Source of the DNA: Algicola sp.
GTDB lineage: Bacteria > Bacteroidota > Bacteroidia > Flavobacteriales > Flavobacteriaceae
Assembly: GCA_018222915.1 (NCBI GenBank)
Contig: JAAEZI010000001.1
Location: 77,082 to 141,081, forward strand
Direction: 5' to 3'
Length of the DNA stretch: 64,000 nt
Both the position numbers and the translations under genes were made by a program. Every line of letters begins with the position of its first letter. Within the stretch, counting starts at the first letter, position 1. The notes under the pieces were generated by a model that worked only from the letters and a program-made list of their open reading frames with translations, searched no databases and was not told the origin of the DNA. Shown here piece after piece: positions 41,380-50,285 of the stretch.

Positions 41380-41781
41380 TTACTTTTTGTGATAGAGTAG
41401 ACTGCTGTCATCACAATCACTAGGGCATGGAGTAGTAAAGTCGTAAATACCGGTACCATTAGCACCATCACCATTTGGATAAATAATGTCTTTGTACTTT
41501 GATCCATCTGTAGTTGTTGTTCCTACAATTAGTAAACATTCGCCACCAGAGTCTTGAGTTCCCAAATAAGCTCTAACCTTCGGTTCAAAACCATCAGCCT
41601 TCACTTGAAGTTTTCCATTCCCATCTGTGGTGACTTTTAATCCCATTTCATTAAAGCAAGCGATTAAGTCATCTGCTGGAATTAAAAAGGCTTTACTCAG
41701 GTTGGGATGATTAGTTTGCCATGTTTTGGTCCAGTCTTCCGCTTCTTTGAGGGTTCGTGTTAGGGGTGTTGTTGCACTCAT
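41380..41781 (-). CDS. Small uncharacterised protein upstream of the two-component operon
   Basis: 133 residues from ATG 41781 (MSATTPLTRTLKEAEDWTKT). No signal peptide or membrane helix. Features: AFLIPADDLIACFNEMGLKV, then beta segments VRAYLGTQDSGGECLLIVGT and a Cys-containing C-terminus (FTTPCPSDCDDSSLLYHKK). No known family. It is on the same strand as, and 16 bp before, the membrane-protein gene, and is divergent from the tail-collar genes, so it may be regulated with either. Confidence 0.72.
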   Translation of the reverse strand: MSATTPLTRTLKEAEDWTKTWQTNHPNLSKAFLIPADDLIACFNEMGLKVTTDGNGKLQVKADGFEPKVRAYLGTQDSGGECLLIVGTTTTDGSKYKDIIYPNGDGANGTGIYDFTTPCPSDCDDSSLLYHKK

Positions 41782-41960
41782 AATTATTGATTTTAGTTGA
41801 TTTATATGCCTAAAGCTAGTCAAATTGAGCTTAAAAATGGTAGGTATTCTAAAAAATAGGTATTTCTACTTGGTTTTAGCTTTAGGTGCTTTTGCTTTTA
41901 AAAAAACAGATTTGTTTTCTGAATTTTGAGAACTATTAACCAACTTAAAATCAGTAAATT

Positions 41961-42509
41961 ATGAATGCATTTTTGGCACAAATTATTATGTTTGCCGGCA
42001 ACTTTGCTCCAAGAGGATGGGCGTTTTGTAATGGACAATTGTTGTCTATTGCTCAGTACTCATCACTTTTTGCGATAATAGGGACAACTTATGGTGGCGA
42101 TGGAAGAACCACATTTGCCTTACCCGATTTGAGGGGGCGATTTCCAAAACATCCTGGTGATGGTCCAGGTTTACAGCCTGTGACTTGGGGAGAAATGGGT
42201 GGAAAAGAGAACGTTGTTTTAACAACATTAAACATGCCTGCTCATAGTCACGATGGAAGTAGTCTAACACTCAAATTATCTTGTAATGAAGACGATGGTG
42301 ACAACAATGAACCCTCTGGAAGAAACTTTGGAATAGCAGGTTCAGGAACACCTTACAATTCTGCAGCCAGTGATGCAACATTTGGTGGCGCTACTGTATC
42401 TGGGAATACAGGACCTCAGGGTAATAACCAATCCTTCGATGTTCAAAACCCATTTATGGGAATCAATTACATTATCGCTCTTCAAGGTGTTTTTCCACCA
42501 AGAAATTAA
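41961..42509 (+). CDS. Phage tail-collar domain protein (MdpB-like), copy 1
   Basis: 182 residues of the microcystin-dependent-protein/tail-collar family. The N-terminal collar motif is AQIIMFAGNFAPRGWAFCNG then QLLSIAQYSSLFAIIGTTYG and GGDGRTTFALPDLRGRF. The middle is Gly/Asn/Asp-rich (NEDDGDNNEPSGRN), and the protein ends with NYIIALQGVFPPRN. No signal peptide. In phages this domain tips the tail fibre; in Bacteroidota, stand-alone copies occur in pairs or triplets without phage genes. Start ATG 41961. Paralogue of the next gene. Confidence 0.9.
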   Translation: MNAFLAQIIMFAGNFAPRGWAFCNGQLLSIAQYSSLFAIIGTTYGGDGRTTFALPDLRGRFPKHPGDGPGLQPVTWGEMGGKENVVLTTLNMPAHSHDGSSLTLKLSCNEDDGDNNEPSGRNFGIAGSGTPYNSAASDATFGGATVSGNTGPQGNNQSFDVQNPFMGINYIIALQGVFPPRN

Positions 42510-42559
42510 AAATCAATAAGGAATAAATCAAAATTTAATCAATTATAAAAACAGAAATT

Positions 42560-43111
42560 ATGGATGATGCATATATAGGAACAATCATGATGTTTGGAGG
42601 CAATTTTGCTCCAAGAAACTGGGCCTTTTGTAATGGCCAAATATTATCAATCGCAGACAATCAGGCGCTATTCTCCATCTTAGGAACCACTTATGGTGGC
42701 GACGGTAGATCAACATTCGCCCTACCGGATTTAAGAGGACGTGTTGCAAAGCACGCCGGAAATGGTCCAGGACTTCAGCCAGTAACTTTAGGTGAAAGAG
42801 CAGGACGTGAGTCGGTTTCCTTAACTACAGGGAATTTACCTTCTCACACACATGACGGAAGCACTTTATCTGCGACCTTATCTTGTAATGAGGACGACGG
42901 TGATAATAATGAGCCTTCAAGACGTAATATCGGTATTGCTGAATCAGGAACACCTTACAATTCGGCTGCTAATGATGCCACATTTGGCGGTGGTACTGTT
43001 ACTGGAAATACTGGACTTACTGGAGGGAATCAACCATTTGATGTACAAAACCCATATTTGGGGACTTACTATGTTATTTGTACCTATGGACTTTATCCGC
43101 CGAGAAGTTAA
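42560..43111 (+). CDS. Phage tail-collar domain protein (MdpB-like), copy 2
   Basis: 183 residues, clearly duplicated from the preceding gene: the same IIMMFGGNFAPRNWAFCNG-type start, TYGGDGRSTFALPDLRGRV, LSCNEDDGDNNEPS and SGTPYNSAANDATFGGG. The C-terminus diverges (TYYVICTYGLYPPRS). The gap is 50 bp. No signal peptide, so any surface location must use a dedicated route. A long hairpin follows. Confidence 0.9.
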   Translation: MDDAYIGTIMMFGGNFAPRNWAFCNGQILSIADNQALFSILGTTYGGDGRSTFALPDLRGRVAKHAGNGPGLQPVTLGERAGRESVSLTTGNLPSHTHDGSTLSATLSCNEDDGDNNEPSRRNIGIAESGTPYNSAANDATFGGGTVTGNTGLTGGNQPFDVQNPYLGTYYVICTYGLYPPRS

Positions 43112-43135
43112 AACAAAGTACAATAAATCAAAACT

Positions 43136-43175
43136 AAATAAAGTACTCTGTTTGGAAAAACAAAGTACTTTATTT
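43136..43175. terminator. Long hairpin after the collar genes
   Basis: A perfect 12-bp stem (aaataaagtact 43136-43147 / agtactttattt 43164-43175) encloses an inner 5-bp stem (tgttt 43149-43153 / aaaca 43158-43162). Bidirectional-terminator shape; the plus-strand tract after it (gctt) is poor in T, so it may instead protect or attenuate the mRNA. Confidence 0.65.
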
Positions 43176-43200
43176 GCTTAAACACTTAAATCTCAATACT

Positions 43201-44184
43201 ATGAAATCAAAACTACTTTTACTACTCCTATTATTACCTGTTACCATGTTGTCTCAAGTAGGCAATGGCTTTGAAAATACGCCAGGTGCCAACTTTAGTG
43301 CTGTTGGTGGCTCATGTCAATATTTTGACTTTGAAACAGCAACGGCTCATACCCTTGCCAATTACAATGCACCATGTGGACTTATTTATGTCACTGAACC
43401 TTCCAATGGTGCTACACTCGGATATGCCATTGAACTTGATCCAACAAGTCCAAATGGACCATCTGGGTTTAGTGATGGTGATTTTTTTGGTGTTGGAACA
43501 AGTGCGTTCTTCACCACGGAAATAGCAGTAGCACCTCCTGAAGGGAGTCAGGCTTTTTTTATGGAAGATCCAGATGGCGATATCACCATGACATTCGATC
43601 TCGTAGATTTAGCTGGAGCCAGCAACCCACAATTTAGTATGCAATATATTTTGGAAGCGACGAGTTGGGAGCTAGAAGATTTTTTTAGAGTTCAAATCGT
43701 CTTTACAGATTGTGCGAGCTCCACATTAACCCTAATCGACACTTTTGGAAGTGACATAGATGATTTGGCCATTGAGGATACATGGAATATGTTAACCGCT
43801 GATTTATCTTCTTATGTAGGATGTAAGGCACAATTGGTGATTGAGTTTTCTTCCAATTCTGCAGCTGAAGAGTTAGGATTGGATGCCATTTCATTTAGTT
43901 CAGGTGTCACACTATCGACACCAACTTCCAACTTAACAGATATGATTCAAGTGTATGCAAACCCAACCAATGGGAGTCTTCATATTAGCAATTCTGGGAT
44001 AGCATTGCATGCAGTATCAATAGTAGATATTAATGGTCGCTTAGTGTTTAATGAAGAATTAAATAATACCACACTTGATGTGCAGTATGAACTAGGTCAT
44101 TTATTGTCTCCAGGAATGTATGTCTTATCTATAGCTACAGAGAGAACAGTTTTGACAAAGAAAATAATCATCGCGTCCCGCTAA
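43201..44184 (+). CDS. Secreted protein with T9SS sorting domain, copy A
   Basis: Signal peptide MKSKLLLLLLLLPVTMLSQ; ATG 43201 chosen because the frame upstream runs through the hairpin. The mature part is an all-beta jelly-roll-like domain (about 60-245: FFGVGTSAFFTTEIAVAPPEG; ITMTFDLVDLAGASNPQFSM; TWNMLTADLSSYVGCKAQLV), resembling carbohydrate-binding MAM/CBM sandwiches. The C-terminal T9SS domain starts at IQVYANPTNGSLHISNSG, with YANP in place of the usual YPNP. 327 residues. Function unknown; follows the collar genes. Confidence 0.82.
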   Translation: MKSKLLLLLLLLPVTMLSQVGNGFENTPGANFSAVGGSCQYFDFETATAHTLANYNAPCGLIYVTEPSNGATLGYAIELDPTSPNGPSGFSDGDFFGVGTSAFFTTEIAVAPPEGSQAFFMEDPDGDITMTFDLVDLAGASNPQFSMQYILEATSWELEDFFRVQIVFTDCASSTLTLIDTFGSDIDDLAIEDTWNMLTADLSSYVGCKAQLVIEFSSNSAAEELGLDAISFSSGVTLSTPTSNLTDMIQVYANPTNGSLHISNSGIALHAVSIVDINGRLVFNEELNNTTLDVQYELGHLLSPGMYVLSIATERTVLTKKIIIASR

Positions 44185-44331
44185 GGGATTTTATAGTTCT
44201 CAAATCCTATAATTGTCTCGTGGTTGGATATTAGTCGCTGAACCTATGTGCTTAAAAGTAGAAACCTTAATAAAGGTTATTACTAGCACTAAATTCAGCA
44301 TATAAAATTAATTAATCCAATATAAGCTATT

Positions 44332-45339
44332 ATGAAAACAAAATTACTTTTATTACCATTTTTGATGAGTTGCGCGCTAGGCATGCAACGAACTCAAGCC
44401 CAAACTACTTTAGTACCTGGCGATATTGCCATATTATGGTATCAGGCGGATACACCTGACTCGTTTGCATTTACGACATTCGTAGACTTAGAAGGTGGCA
44501 CCCAAATTCTTTTTACCGATTGTGGTGCGGTTCCCGCAGGAACTTTTGATCCTGCAGGCTGTGGGGAAGGTGCTAATGTGTATACTGTTCCAGTGTCTGG
44601 TATTGAAGCCGGTGAAATCATAAGTTATAATTTCGCAGTTCCTACTTCAGAATTTAGCAACTATTCGGGAGATAGTGTCATTACAAGCGCTACTGGAATG
44701 TCACTTTCAACAGGCGGAGATTCAATTACTGTTTTGCAAGGCACAGGTGAGTCACCATCATTAATTTTTATTTTGAGTGGATCATCCACTACCTTTTCGG
44801 GCGACGACAGCAATAGTACGACAGAAACTAATTTATTTACAGGCTTAACTGATGTTGGCTTGCCAAGAACAGCAGTGGCCGTTGGTTCAGGGCCATTACC
44901 TTCACAAGAATTTGATAATGCTGTTTACAGTGGAAGTTATACGTTTACAACAATTCAAGATGCCAAGATTGCTCTCACAACCCCGGCGAATTATGTAGGC
45001 GCTAATGATCTGCTTGATTCGCCATATAATGCACTAGTTGCAGCTATTCCAGACAAATTAAATATTTTGGCACTTTCAACAAATGAATTTGATCTTGGAA
45101 CTGTTATTTCTGTGTACCCAAACCCGTCAAAAGGTCAGATTATAATCAAGAATTCTGGTGTAGCCTTAGAAACGCTTACCATTAATGATGTTAATGGACG
45201 TCGTATTAGTTATTATGATTTAAATGGTGCCTCTGGTGATCAATCCCTTGATTTAAGGAATATGTTATCTTCAGGGATGTATCTCATGGAAATTGTATCA
45301 AAAAAGGGATCTACAATTAAGAAGCTATTAATTCAGTAA
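44332..45339 (+). CDS. Secreted protein with T9SS sorting domain, copy B
   Basis: The signal peptide (MKTKLLLLPFLMSCALGMQR, then TQAQ) has a cysteine but no lipobox. The mature part begins PGDIAILWYQADTPDSFAF and contains FVDLEGGTQILFTDCGAVP, a beta-rich domain with repeated short Gly/Ser loops. The C-terminus is a standard T9SS domain (VYPNPSKGQIIIKNSG; TINDVNGRRISYYDL; LSSGMYLMEIVSKKG) very like that of the preceding gene, so the pair share an exported plan. No catalytic motif seen. 335 residues; followed by a strong terminator. Confidence 0.85.
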   Translation: MKTKLLLLPFLMSCALGMQRTQAQTTLVPGDIAILWYQADTPDSFAFTTFVDLEGGTQILFTDCGAVPAGTFDPAGCGEGANVYTVPVSGIEAGEIISYNFAVPTSEFSNYSGDSVITSATGMSLSTGGDSITVLQGTGESPSLIFILSGSSTTFSGDDSNSTTETNLFTGLTDVGLPRTAVAVGSGPLPSQEFDNAVYSGSYTFTTIQDAKIALTTPANYVGANDLLDSPYNALVAAIPDKLNILALSTNEFDLGTVISVYPNPSKGQIIIKNSGVALETLTINDVNGRRISYYDLNGASGDQSLDLRNMLSSGMYLMEIVSKKGSTIKKLLIQ

Positions 45340-45360
45340 TCCTCGCTTTTAAATCTTATA

Positions 45361-45390
45361 AAAAAGGCAATTCTGTTGAATTGCCTTTTT
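45361..45390. terminator. Bidirectional terminator
   Basis: A 13-bp perfect stem (aaaaaggcaattc 45361-45373 / gaattgccttttt 45378-45390) between convergent genes. Confidence 0.9.
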
Positions 45391-45392
45391 AC

Positions 45393-45863
45393 TTATATTT
45401 TGATTTGTCTATCGATTTGCTGATTTAAAGAAATAAATGTTTCGGTTCTAGAGACACCTGTGATTGATTGGATGTCGCGATTGAGAACATGCATGAGATG
45501 CTCATTATCCTTACATAGAATTTTGATAAATATGCTCCAATTTCCTGTAGTATAATGACATTCTAAAACTTCAGGAATTTTTTGTAATTGTTTAACAGCT
45601 TCCGGGTTACTAATCGCCTTATCGAGATAAATGCCAATAAAAGCCATGGTGGTATAACCCAAAACTTTTGGGTTAATAACAAACTTAGATCCTGAGATTA
45701 ATCCAGACTTTTCTAATTTTCTCAGACGTTGATGTATCGCTGCCCCAGAAATACCAACCATTCTTGCGATTTCTAAGATAGGTGTTCTAGCATCAGCCAT
45801 CAAAGCGCGCAATATCTTTTTATCGATACCGTCAATTTGGATATTTTGGTTGACAATTTTCAT
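45393..45863 (-). CDS. Lrp/AsnC family transcriptional regulator
   Basis: 156 residues. The N-terminal helix-turn-helix is ARTPILEIARMVGISGAAIH then QRLRKLEKSGLISGSKFVIN, followed by a RAM/effector-binding domain (YTTMAFIGIYLDKA; VLECHYTTGNWSIFIKILCK). Amino-acid-responsive, DNA-bending regulator. It lies 3 bp after the saccharopine dehydrogenase gene on the same strand, so it probably responds to lysine or a related metabolite and regulates that gene. Confidence 0.93.
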   Translation of the reverse strand: MKIVNQNIQIDGIDKKILRALMADARTPILEIARMVGISGAAIHQRLRKLEKSGLISGSKFVINPKVLGYTTMAFIGIYLDKAISNPEAVKQLQKIPEVLECHYTTGNWSIFIKILCKDNEHLMHVLNRDIQSITGVSRTETFISLNQQIDRQIKI

Positions 45864-45866
45864 GGT

Positions 45867-47231
45867 TTAAACATTCAATGGGTTATAACCTAAATAAGGG
45901 ACTTCCTTTTCAGAAAACTTCATTCCGAAATCTTCTAATTCAGCCAATATAGGATTGTAAACTTCTTTGGAAATCGGAATTTGAACACCAGGTGTTGTAA
46001 TGACTTCATTAAGAATGGCGAGCGTAGCAATGGCTACTGGAAGGCCCACTGTTTTTGCCATTGCGGTATATGTTTGGTCCTCACCAATCGTCACCATGGT
46101 AGAATCTATTTGATGATGTTTTCCGTTGAGTTCATATCCAAATTTGTGATACATCACAATCATGTCTTTATCATCTGCCTCCAATGTCCAGCTATCCATG
46201 AGAATTTTCTGTAGAATTTGAGCAGGTGTCGCTTTTTTAAGTTCAACCATTTTTGTTTTACTGAAAACGTCTAATTCTTCTAGTTTATCCCAAACAATAT
46301 CATCTTGGTCTATTTTGAGTGCATGTCGGAACTTTAATTCTACAGAATCAGTAGGACTGTAAGGTAGAAAGGCATTTACATAATCACGATAGCTCATATT
46401 TTCACTATCATCTATCGTATAGCTGTCATCTGTCATTCCAAGTTGTACAAACATATTCCATGCACGGCTAAATCCAACACGACGCATCGTTCCACGATAC
46501 AGTGTTTTAATGTCATTGAGACCGTAAACATCTTGATATTTTAAGGAATCTCTATTGGCATAGGCTTCAAAACGGCCGTAACCTTCAACATCTAGAAATT
46601 CCGTTCGTCTAAACAATCGGTTGTATGGGATGTATTTATAGGTGCCTTCTTGAAGGAACTTAGCCGCACCACCTTGTCCGGCCACGACCACATTTCTCGG
46701 ATTCCAAGTAAATTTGTAATTCCATAAGTTGTTATCACTTTCCGGAGCCACTAATCCACCAGTAAACGATTCAAACAAAACCATCTTTCCTCCCTTGTCA
46801 CGGATGTTATCAATGACTTTCATAGCGCTCATATGATCAATACCTGGATCGACACCAATTTCATTCATAAATACGAGCCCTTTCTCCGTTACAGCATGGT
46901 TCAGTTTTTGCATTTCATCACTAACATATGAAGCAGTCACCATATTTTTACCTAGAGTGACACAATCTTTAGCTACTTCAATATGAAATCTAGCAGGTAG
47001 CATCGATACTACGATATCGGCATTTTCTATAGCAGCGCGTCTAGATGATTGATCAAAAACGTCTAAGGTAATCGCATTCGCATTTTCGTGATTATTTATT
47101 AATTTCCGAGCATTTTGAATATTAATATCACCAACAATAATATGTAGATGTTCTTCATGAGATTTTTCTAGTAAATATTTTATTAAGTATGAGGTTGATT
47201 TTCCAGAACCTATAACTAAAATCTTTCGCAT
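45867..47231 (-). CDS. Saccharopine dehydrogenase family protein
   Basis: An N-terminal Rossmann domain (KILVIGSGKSTSYLIKYLL) with DVFDQSSRRAAIENADIVVS and SMLPARFHIEVAKDCVTLGK is followed by the catalytic domain (MNEIGVDPGIDHMSAMKVID; FESFTGGLVAPESDNNLWNY). Saccharopine dehydrogenase (glutamate-forming type) cleaves saccharopine to glutamate and aminoadipate semialdehyde in lysine catabolism. Assignment within the family rests on length (454 residues) and the FTGGL motif. Co-transcribed with the Lrp regulator. Divergent from DUF423. Confidence 0.9.
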   Translation of the reverse strand: MRKILVIGSGKSTSYLIKYLLEKSHEEHLHIIVGDINIQNARKLINNHENANAITLDVFDQSSRRAAIENADIVVSMLPARFHIEVAKDCVTLGKNMVTASYVSDEMQKLNHAVTEKGLVFMNEIGVDPGIDHMSAMKVIDNIRDKGGKMVLFESFTGGLVAPESDNNLWNYKFTWNPRNVVVAGQGGAAKFLQEGTYKYIPYNRLFRRTEFLDVEGYGRFEAYANRDSLKYQDVYGLNDIKTLYRGTMRRVGFSRAWNMFVQLGMTDDSYTIDDSENMSYRDYVNAFLPYSPTDSVELKFRHALKIDQDDIVWDKLEELDVFSKTKMVELKKATPAQILQKILMDSWTLEADDKDMIVMYHKFGYELNGKHHQIDSTMVTIGEDQTYTAMAKTVGLPVAIATLAILNEVITTPGVQIPISKEVYNPILAELEDFGMKFSEKEVPYLGYNPLNV

Positions 47232-47379
47232 AATGGGTTTTCTTGAGTAAATTTGTATGTGTTAAACGCTATCACCCTTTATTAATTACCGAGGACGTAT
47301 AGCGTTCAATCTTCTAAATTAAATTGGATACGAATTTAGTAAATACTGAGGGTTCAAAAAATCTTAATGCCACTAATAT

Positions 47380-47775
47380 ATGAACAAAATAATTTTATTG
47401 ACAGCGTGCTTACTGGGTGTTTTAGGAATAATTCTGGGTGCTTTTGGGGCACACGGACTTAAGTCTCTTATTTCAGTAGAATCCCAACAGACTTTTGAAA
47501 CAGGTGTTCGATATCAAATGTATCATGCACTATTCTTATTGTTCATTGGAAGTTTGGATGTTATTCGTGAAAAATCAAAACGTATAATTCTCATTTTAGT
47601 ACTACTTGGAGTGTTGCTTTTTTCAGGTTCAATTTATGGTTTGTCTACCAATCAATTAACCAGTTTTGATTTTAAAACTATAGGGTTTGTGACACCAATT
47701 GGAGGGTTGTTACTTATAGTAGCTTGGGTGGTATTGTTAATAAACATTTTGAAAAACAAGCGTGATAAATCTTAA
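47380..47775 (+). CDS. DUF423 family membrane protein
   Basis: 131 residues, four membrane helices. The conserved N-terminus CLLGVLGIILGAFGAHGLKS and later QTFETGVRYQMYHALFLLFI, SGSIYGLSTNQ and GFVTPIGGLLLIVAW are characteristic. Function unknown; found widely as a stand-alone inner-membrane protein. pckA follows with its own promoter. Confidence 0.93.
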   Translation: MNKIILLTACLLGVLGIILGAFGAHGLKSLISVESQQTFETGVRYQMYHALFLLFIGSLDVIREKSKRIILILVLLGVLLFSGSIYGLSTNQLTSFDFKTIGFVTPIGGLLLIVAWVVLLINILKNKRDKS

Positions 47776-47804
47776 AATAAACAGCCTACTTTTATAATAA
47801 TGTT

Positions 47805-47812
47805 TAATTTTG
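47805..47812 (+). promoter_or_regulatory. pckA promoter -7 box (TAATTTTG)
   Basis: Exact TAnnTTTG match followed by CA. It ends 24 nt before ATG 47837, leaving a leader of about 20 nt, and places the in-frame CAG/CTG codons upstream of the ATG outside the coding part. Confidence 0.6.
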
Positions 47813-47836
47813 CAACTTAAACAACACAAACAAATT

Positions 47837-49453
47837 ATGGTAAACCATACAGATATTACGAAAACGATTTCGCTAGATGCCTATGGCATTAAAAATGCCA
47901 AAGTGAGATATCAATTGTCTCCTGATGAATTACAGGAGATTACAGTATCTAAGGGTCAAGGCGTTGAGACATCGAATAAAACACTAGCCGTTAACACTGG
48001 AGAATTTACGGGTCGCTCTCCGAAAGATAGATTCATTGTAAAGGATGATATCACAAAAGACCGCGTTTGGTGGGGAAATATCAATATTCCTTTTGATACA
48101 GATAAATTTCAAAAGCTATATGATAAGGTCACAGCATATCTATCAGAAAAGGAAGTTTTTGTGAGAGACAGTTATGCTTGTGCAGATGACAATTATAAAT
48201 TGAATATTCGTGTCATAAATGAATATCCTTGGAGTAATATGTTTGCTTACAATATGTTTTTACGTCCTAGTAAAGAAGAATTAACTAATTTCAATCCAGA
48301 ATGGACGATTGTCAATGCTCCCGGATTTATGGCAGATCCAGAAGTGGATGGCACGAGACAACACAATTTTGCGATACTTGATTTTACAAGAAAAATAGCA
48401 TTGATTGGTGGGACAGGTTATACTGGAGAGATTAAAAAAGGTATTTTTTCAGCACTTAACTTTATTTTGCCTGTCTTTAAGAATACATTACCTATGCACT
48501 GCAGTGCAAATGTTGGTAAAGATGGCGACACTGCAATCTTCTTTGGTTTGTCTGGAACAGGAAAGACCACCTTATCAACCGATCCTGAACGCAGTTTGAT
48601 TGGTGATGATGAACACGGATGGACCAATGAGAATACAGTCTTTAATTTTGAAGGCGGTTGCTATGCAAAAGTCATTAATTTGTCACAAGAGCAAGAGCCT
48701 GAGATTTTTGAGGCTATTAAGAAAGGGGCAATTCTCGAAAATGTGATTCTTGACAGTCAAGGGCAAGTAGATTTTTCAGATACGTCCATAACACAGAATA
48801 CTAGGGTAAGTTACCCGATACATCATATTGAAAATATTAGAGTTCCATCAATTGGTAAAAACCCTAAAAATATTTTCTTCTTAACAGCAGATGCTTTTGG
48901 AGTGTTACCTCCAATTTCTAAATTAACACCAAGTCAGGCAGCTTACCATTTCATTTCTGGTTATACAGCGAAAGTAGCTGGAACTGAAGCGGGAATAGAT
49001 GAACCAGTCCCAAGTTTTTCAGCATGTTTTGGTGCGCCATTTATGCCTTTACACCCAACGAAGTATGCCGATATGTTGAGCAAAAAAATGAAAGATGCTG
49101 GTGTCAATGTATGGCTTGTTAACACGGGCTGGACAGGTGGTTCTTATGGTGTTGGGACTCGAATGAAGCTCAAATACACACGTGCCATGATTAATGCCGT
49201 GCTCAATGGTGATTTAGGGTTGTATAATTACGACGATTACCATATTCACTCTGTATTTGGTGTCGCGCAACCTAGAACTTGTCCTGGTGTGCCGAGTGAG
49301 GTGCTCAGTCCGAGAACAACTTGGAATGACGATCAGGCGTATTATAAAACGGCCTTTAAATTAGCCAATGCGTTTCGTGAAAACTTTAAGAAATTTGAGG
49401 AATTTGCTAGTGAGGAAATCCGAAGAGGAGGCCCACAACGCTATGGATTCTAA
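47837..49453 (+). CDS. pckA: Phosphoenolpyruvate carboxykinase (ATP)
   Basis: Converts oxaloacetate plus ATP to phosphoenolpyruvate and CO2 for gluconeogenesis. Motifs: VNTGEFTGRSPKDRFIV, PLHCSANV-like LPMHCSANVG, P-loop FFGLSGTGKTTLSTDP (kinase 1a), LIGDDEHGW (kinase 2) and the RTCPGVPSEVLSPRTTW C-terminal adenine pocket. ATG 47837 (MVNHTDITK) is chosen because the promoter -7 box just upstream leaves a short leader. 538 residues, full length. Confidence 0.98.
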   Translation: MVNHTDITKTISLDAYGIKNAKVRYQLSPDELQEITVSKGQGVETSNKTLAVNTGEFTGRSPKDRFIVKDDITKDRVWWGNINIPFDTDKFQKLYDKVTAYLSEKEVFVRDSYACADDNYKLNIRVINEYPWSNMFAYNMFLRPSKEELTNFNPEWTIVNAPGFMADPEVDGTRQHNFAILDFTRKIALIGGTGYTGEIKKGIFSALNFILPVFKNTLPMHCSANVGKDGDTAIFFGLSGTGKTTLSTDPERSLIGDDEHGWTNENTVFNFEGGCYAKVINLSQEQEPEIFEAIKKGAILENVILDSQGQVDFSDTSITQNTRVSYPIHHIENIRVPSIGKNPKNIFFLTADAFGVLPPISKLTPSQAAYHFISGYTAKVAGTEAGIDEPVPSFSACFGAPFMPLHPTKYADMLSKKMKDAGVNVWLVNTGWTGGSYGVGTRMKLKYTRAMINAVLNGDLGLYNYDDYHIHSVFGVAQPRTCPGVPSEVLSPRTTWNDDQAYYKTAFKLANAFRENFKKFEEFASEEIRRGGPQRYGF

Positions 49454-49475
49454 TAAATCATTAGATAAAAAAAAG

Positions 49476-49509
49476 AAAAGCGGTTTCAAGTTAATGGAAC
49501 CGCTTTTTT
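49476..49509. terminator. Terminator between pckA and hemD
   Basis: A 10-bp stem (aaaagcggtt 49476-49485 / aaccgctttt 49498-49507) with A/T runs on both flanks; serves both convergent genes. Confidence 0.85.
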
Positions 49510-49532
49510 ATGCTCAAAAAGGTAACTACTTA

Positions 49533-50285
49533 TTATTTTCCTTTATTTGTCTTTTCAATATATTTCTCTAAAGCCATAGTCATGGATGGCGTTTCAGGTG
49601 TTGGAGCTGAAATATCTACGCGTAAGCCATGAGATTCAACGGCTTTGATAGTCGTATTTCCGAAGACCGCAATACGCGTATCGTTTTGTTTGAATTCCGG
49701 AAAATTATGGAATAGTGATTCGATACCAGACGGACTAAAAAACACCAAAATATCATAATAGACATTTGCTAAATCTGATAAGTCACTAATAACCGTTTTG
49801 TAAAAAACAGCTTGTTTCCACTTTACGTTCAAATTATTTAAAATTTCAGGAACCTCAGGTTTCAATTTATCAGTGGTTGGCAAAAGGAAGCTCTCGTCTT
49901 TATATTTTTTAATCAATGGAGACAAATCAGCAAATGTTCGTTTTCCAACATAAATTTTACGCTTTCTGTATACCACGTATTTCTGAAGATAGTAGGCAAC
50001 CGCTTCAGACTGACAAAAATATTTCATCGTGTCTGGCACTTTGAATCGCATTTCATCAGCGACTCTAAAGAAATGATCCACAGAGTTTCTACTAGTAAGT
50101 ATAATTGCCGTGTAAGAAGCAAGATCGACTTTTTGTTGTCTTATCTCTTTGGCTTCTACACCTTCAACATGAATAAATGGTCTGAAATCAATTTTTACTT
50201 TTTGTTTTTCTTGAAGATCAAAGTAAGGCGAATTTTCTATTTTAGGTTCTGGTTGAGATACTAAAATTGTTTTCACTTTCGTCAT
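49533..50285 (-). CDS. hemD: Uroporphyrinogen-III synthase
   Basis: Cyclises hydroxymethylbilane with ring-D inversion in heme/siroheme synthesis. Two alpha/beta lobes: VKTILVSQPEPKIENSPYFD..., YTAIILTSRNSVDHFFRV, KYFCQSEAVAYYLQ, then DILVFFSPSGIESLFHNF and RIAVFGNTTIKAVESHGLRV. These match the Bacteroidota HemD pattern, which is weakly conserved. 250 residues. The ribosome-binding region is duplicated (see findings). Downstream of the DUF4271 gene, 27 bp apart. Confidence 0.9.
   Translation of the reverse strand: MTKVKTILVSQPEPKIENSPYFDLQEKQKVKIDFRPFIHVEGVEAKEIRQQKVDLASYTAIILTSRNSVDHFFRVADEMRFKVPDTMKYFCQSEAVAYYLQKYVVYRKRKIYVGKRTFADLSPLIKKYKDESFLLPTTDKLKPEVPEILNNLNVKWKQAVFYKTVISDLSDLANVYYDILVFFSPSGIESLFHNFPEFKQNDTRIAVFGNTTIKAVESHGLRVDISAPTPETPSMTMALEKYIEKTNKGK

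Noticed and set aside
41961-43111. Prophage or tailocin remnant suggested by tail-collar domains
   Set aside because: No capsid, tail, lysis, integrase or att-like repeats nearby; the proteins belong to the stand-alone MdpB type common in Bacteroidota.
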